A stretch of DNA of 64,000 bases, from NCBI RefSeq assembly GCF_024722015.1, contig NZ_JANQBD010000033.1:33613-97612 (forward strand), read 5' to 3'. The position numbers were made by a program, and so were the translations under genes. Under the pieces are notes generated by a model. It saw nothing but the letters and a program-made list of their open reading frames with translations, did no database searches and had not been told where the DNA came from. The stretch is from Paenibacillus radicis (ex Xue et al. 2023) (GTDB lineage: Bacteria; Bacillota; Bacilli; Paenibacillales; NBRC-103111). Positions 62,502 to 64,000 of this stretch are shown here, one piece after another (the stretch's first letter is position 1; every line of letters starts with the position of its first letter).

Positions 62502-63770
62502 TTACTCAAATATACGGTTAAACTCTCCATCGTAATAAGGTCCGGAGTTGCTTCTGTAAGAGTCCTTACCCATGATTTCCAGATGAAGGTCAAGATAAAT
62601 TTTTGCGGAGCCGCTAGGATTAATTCGTCCGTTTTCCTGCTCTCCTTTGGCATTCGAATAAGTGAAGGTTGACATCGGTTTCGTATCGTTAGGATTGTAT
62701 TCGAAATTAAAATTATACTTGTCTGGATAATCGGACTCGAAACCAGGATTAACCGTTTCGCTATACTTGCCTGTTACTTTATCGTTAGCCACATTTGTAA
62801 TTTCCAGTGTTCTCTCGCCTATTTTCACGAATTTCCCGTTTTTCTCAATGATAATGTTATTTCTATATTTCCCTACATATTTGCTGCTTAAGCCTCCGGA
62901 TTGACTTACCTTCTCGACGTTTGTGCCTGTCAGGTCTGGGATGGTAATTTTCGTAGCTCCGATGTCGGAAAGCTTGAAAACTGCATTCAGCGTCAAATCG
63001 TGCTGAACTCCGTTTTTGTCTTTCCCGGACAAAGTCACATCACCCGTGACATTTTCCACAATGCCGGCTTTGTTTTCAACGGCCGTCCCCAAAACCTTTT
63101 TAACGAAAATATCGCTCTCGATTTCCGGCAGACTCGCATCCTTTTCCATGCGGCCATGATCGCTAATCATCCGCTTAAAGCCGAAGGAGGATACAGCATT
63201 AACTACAGCAGGCACCTGTGCCTCGGACAAGCTTCCCGAGTATACTTTTGCGCCATCCGCTCTTTCCTCTATCTGCACATAATCCTTCAGATTGCCGACC
63301 AAAGCATCAAACAGCTTTTCAATCTCTGGCGCTCCCTTGTCATTAAACGGACTTGTGAATCGGTTTCGCTCTGCTCTATTCGCATCATTGGAAAATTCCG
63401 TTACGTAATATTTATTATCCGTTCCATTTTTCCAAACCGAAAGCTTTTTGTCCGTATAGGAGTAGTTGGATGTCGTTTTTCCATCTGGCCCCTGATTCAC
63501 CGTCGAATTTTCAGATGCCTGCTTTTCCGTATCGATTTTGTTGATAGTGGTCGCTTGGAGTACGGTTTTACCGTTATCCTTAAATGTAAACAGCGCTTCG
63601 ACTGTGTAGTTGTTCAATCCTTTCTCCATCTTTGCGGCGGTATTTTTTGCAGAGCCCTTCAGTCGGTCGTAACCTGAGCCAAGCAGCGTATCGGCAAAAG
63701 CGGTGGATACAAATAAACATGCGCCGAGCGTGAATGAAAGTATGGTTATTGATTTTTTAGTAAGTTTCAT
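62502..63770 (-). CDS. Secreted protein of unknown function, 422 aa
   Basis: Signal peptide of 26 residues ending in TAFA. The mature protein is rich in Lys, Asn, Thr and Asp, with no Cys. It has an extended beta-rich appearance: an N-terminal region (VEALFTFKDNGKTVLQATTINK, then DKKLSVWKNG) of about 200 residues, a middle region with LTGTNVEKVSQ, and a C-terminal beta region (GKYSETVNPGFESD, FEYNPNDTKP). There is no lipobox, so it is probably released or wall-associated. ATG at 63770 follows AAAGGAG. It precedes an ABC exporter and two-component system on the same strand. I do not recognise the family; a role in that system's signal is a guess. Confidence 0.75.
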   Translation of the reverse strand: MKLTKKSITILSFTLGACLFVSTAFADTLLGSGYDRLKGSAKNTAAKMEKGLNNYTVEALFTFKDNGKTVLQATTINKIDTEKQASENSTVNQGPDGKTTSNYSYTDKKLSVWKNGTDNKYYVTEFSNDANRAERNRFTSPFNDKGAPEIEKLFDALVGNLKDYVQIEERADGAKVYSGSLSEAQVPAVVNAVSSFGFKRMISDHGRMEKDASLPEIESDIFVKKVLGTAVENKAGIVENVTGDVTLSGKDKNGVQHDLTLNAVFKLSDIGATKITIPDLTGTNVEKVSQSGGLSSKYVGKYRNNIIIEKNGKFVKIGERTLEITNVANDKVTGKYSETVNPGFESDYPDKYNFNFEYNPNDTKPMSTFTYSNAKGEQENGRINPSGSAKIYLDLHLEIMGKDSYRSNSGPYYDGEFNRIFE

Positions 63771-64000
63771 TTCCTATCTCCTTTATTTCTTTTTGGGGGA
63801 CGTCTCCTTACCTTTTATTATAAACGAAGCTTATTGAATCCTTCTAAATGAACTATTAACAAAATATTAACTCTATATAAAACGCACTTAACATTATAAC
63901 TGAATAAGTAACCGATCGATGGTATCCTGAGGATACTTGTTGATTCTATTCATAAACGCTGTGACATGGAGTCGAATGCGATAAAATTTGTTGAAAAACA
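63771..64000. promoter_or_regulatory. Upstream region of the secreted-protein gene
   Basis: AT-rich, 230 bases. On the minus strand TATAAT lies about 55 bases before the start codon, with no clear -35. Nothing else was seen to the window edge. Confidence 0.35.

Overview
The window reads as chromosomal DNA of a Paenibacillus-like member of the Bacillota. The evidence is AGGAGG-type ribosome binding sites, TTG and GTG starts, YesM/YesN and 7TMR-DISM two-component systems, CUT1 sugar ABC importers, and a long Wzx/Wzy-type exopolysaccharide operon. Assignment to genus is inference. No rRNA, tRNA, CRISPR array or intact transposase was seen.

Layout. 1-6.1 kb: a large secreted Ig-like protein running off the left edge, a trypsin-like peptidase and a decayed copy of it. 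6.1-7.4 kb: intergenic hairpin repeats. 7.4-11.7 kb: a hybrid double sensor kinase and a REC-BTAD response regulator. 11.9-19.8 kb: two cytoplasmic sulfatases, a sugar ABC importer and a divergent ROK repressor, with matching candidate operators at both promoters. 19.8-21.3 kb: repeats and a 52-aa membrane protein. 21.4-25.5 kb: a multidomain glycoside hydrolase and a GH26 mannanase. 25.8-42.4 kb: a 16-gene co-directional exopolysaccharide operon (Wzz, BY-kinase, GalU, initiating sugar transferase, five polymerizing glycosyltransferase candidates plus a WecG-type enzyme, two Wzy-like proteins, VanZ, Wzx, UDP-glucose dehydrogenase, GDP-mannose synthesis). 43.4-45.7 kb: a NarL-type two-component system upstream of that operon. 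45.7-47 kb: an insertion-sequence-like relic. 47-55.7 kb: a YesM/YesN pair, an ABC importer, an N-acetylneuraminate lyase-like enzyme and a divergent AraC regulator. 55.9-57.9 kb: a MocR-type regulator and a GlcG/HbpS protein. 58.4-63.8 kb: an OmpR two-component system, an ABC-2 exporter and a secreted protein of unknown function.

How the genes fit together. The operon supplies UDP-glucose, UDP-glucuronate and GDP-mannose, builds a repeat unit on undecaprenyl phosphate, flips and polymerizes it, and is followed by secreted enzymes that could trim a mannose-containing polymer. The sulfatase and lyase clusters look like uptake-plus-catabolism modules for sulfated sugars and sialic acids. 

The most unusual non-coding content is a set of intergenic repeats: family A (about 3 copies), family B (4 copies) and family C (3 copies), plus one long-armed hairpin (D). 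All can fold into hairpins, and several arm differences are compensated on the opposite arm. A, B and D share arms starting with a TAAC-type motif.
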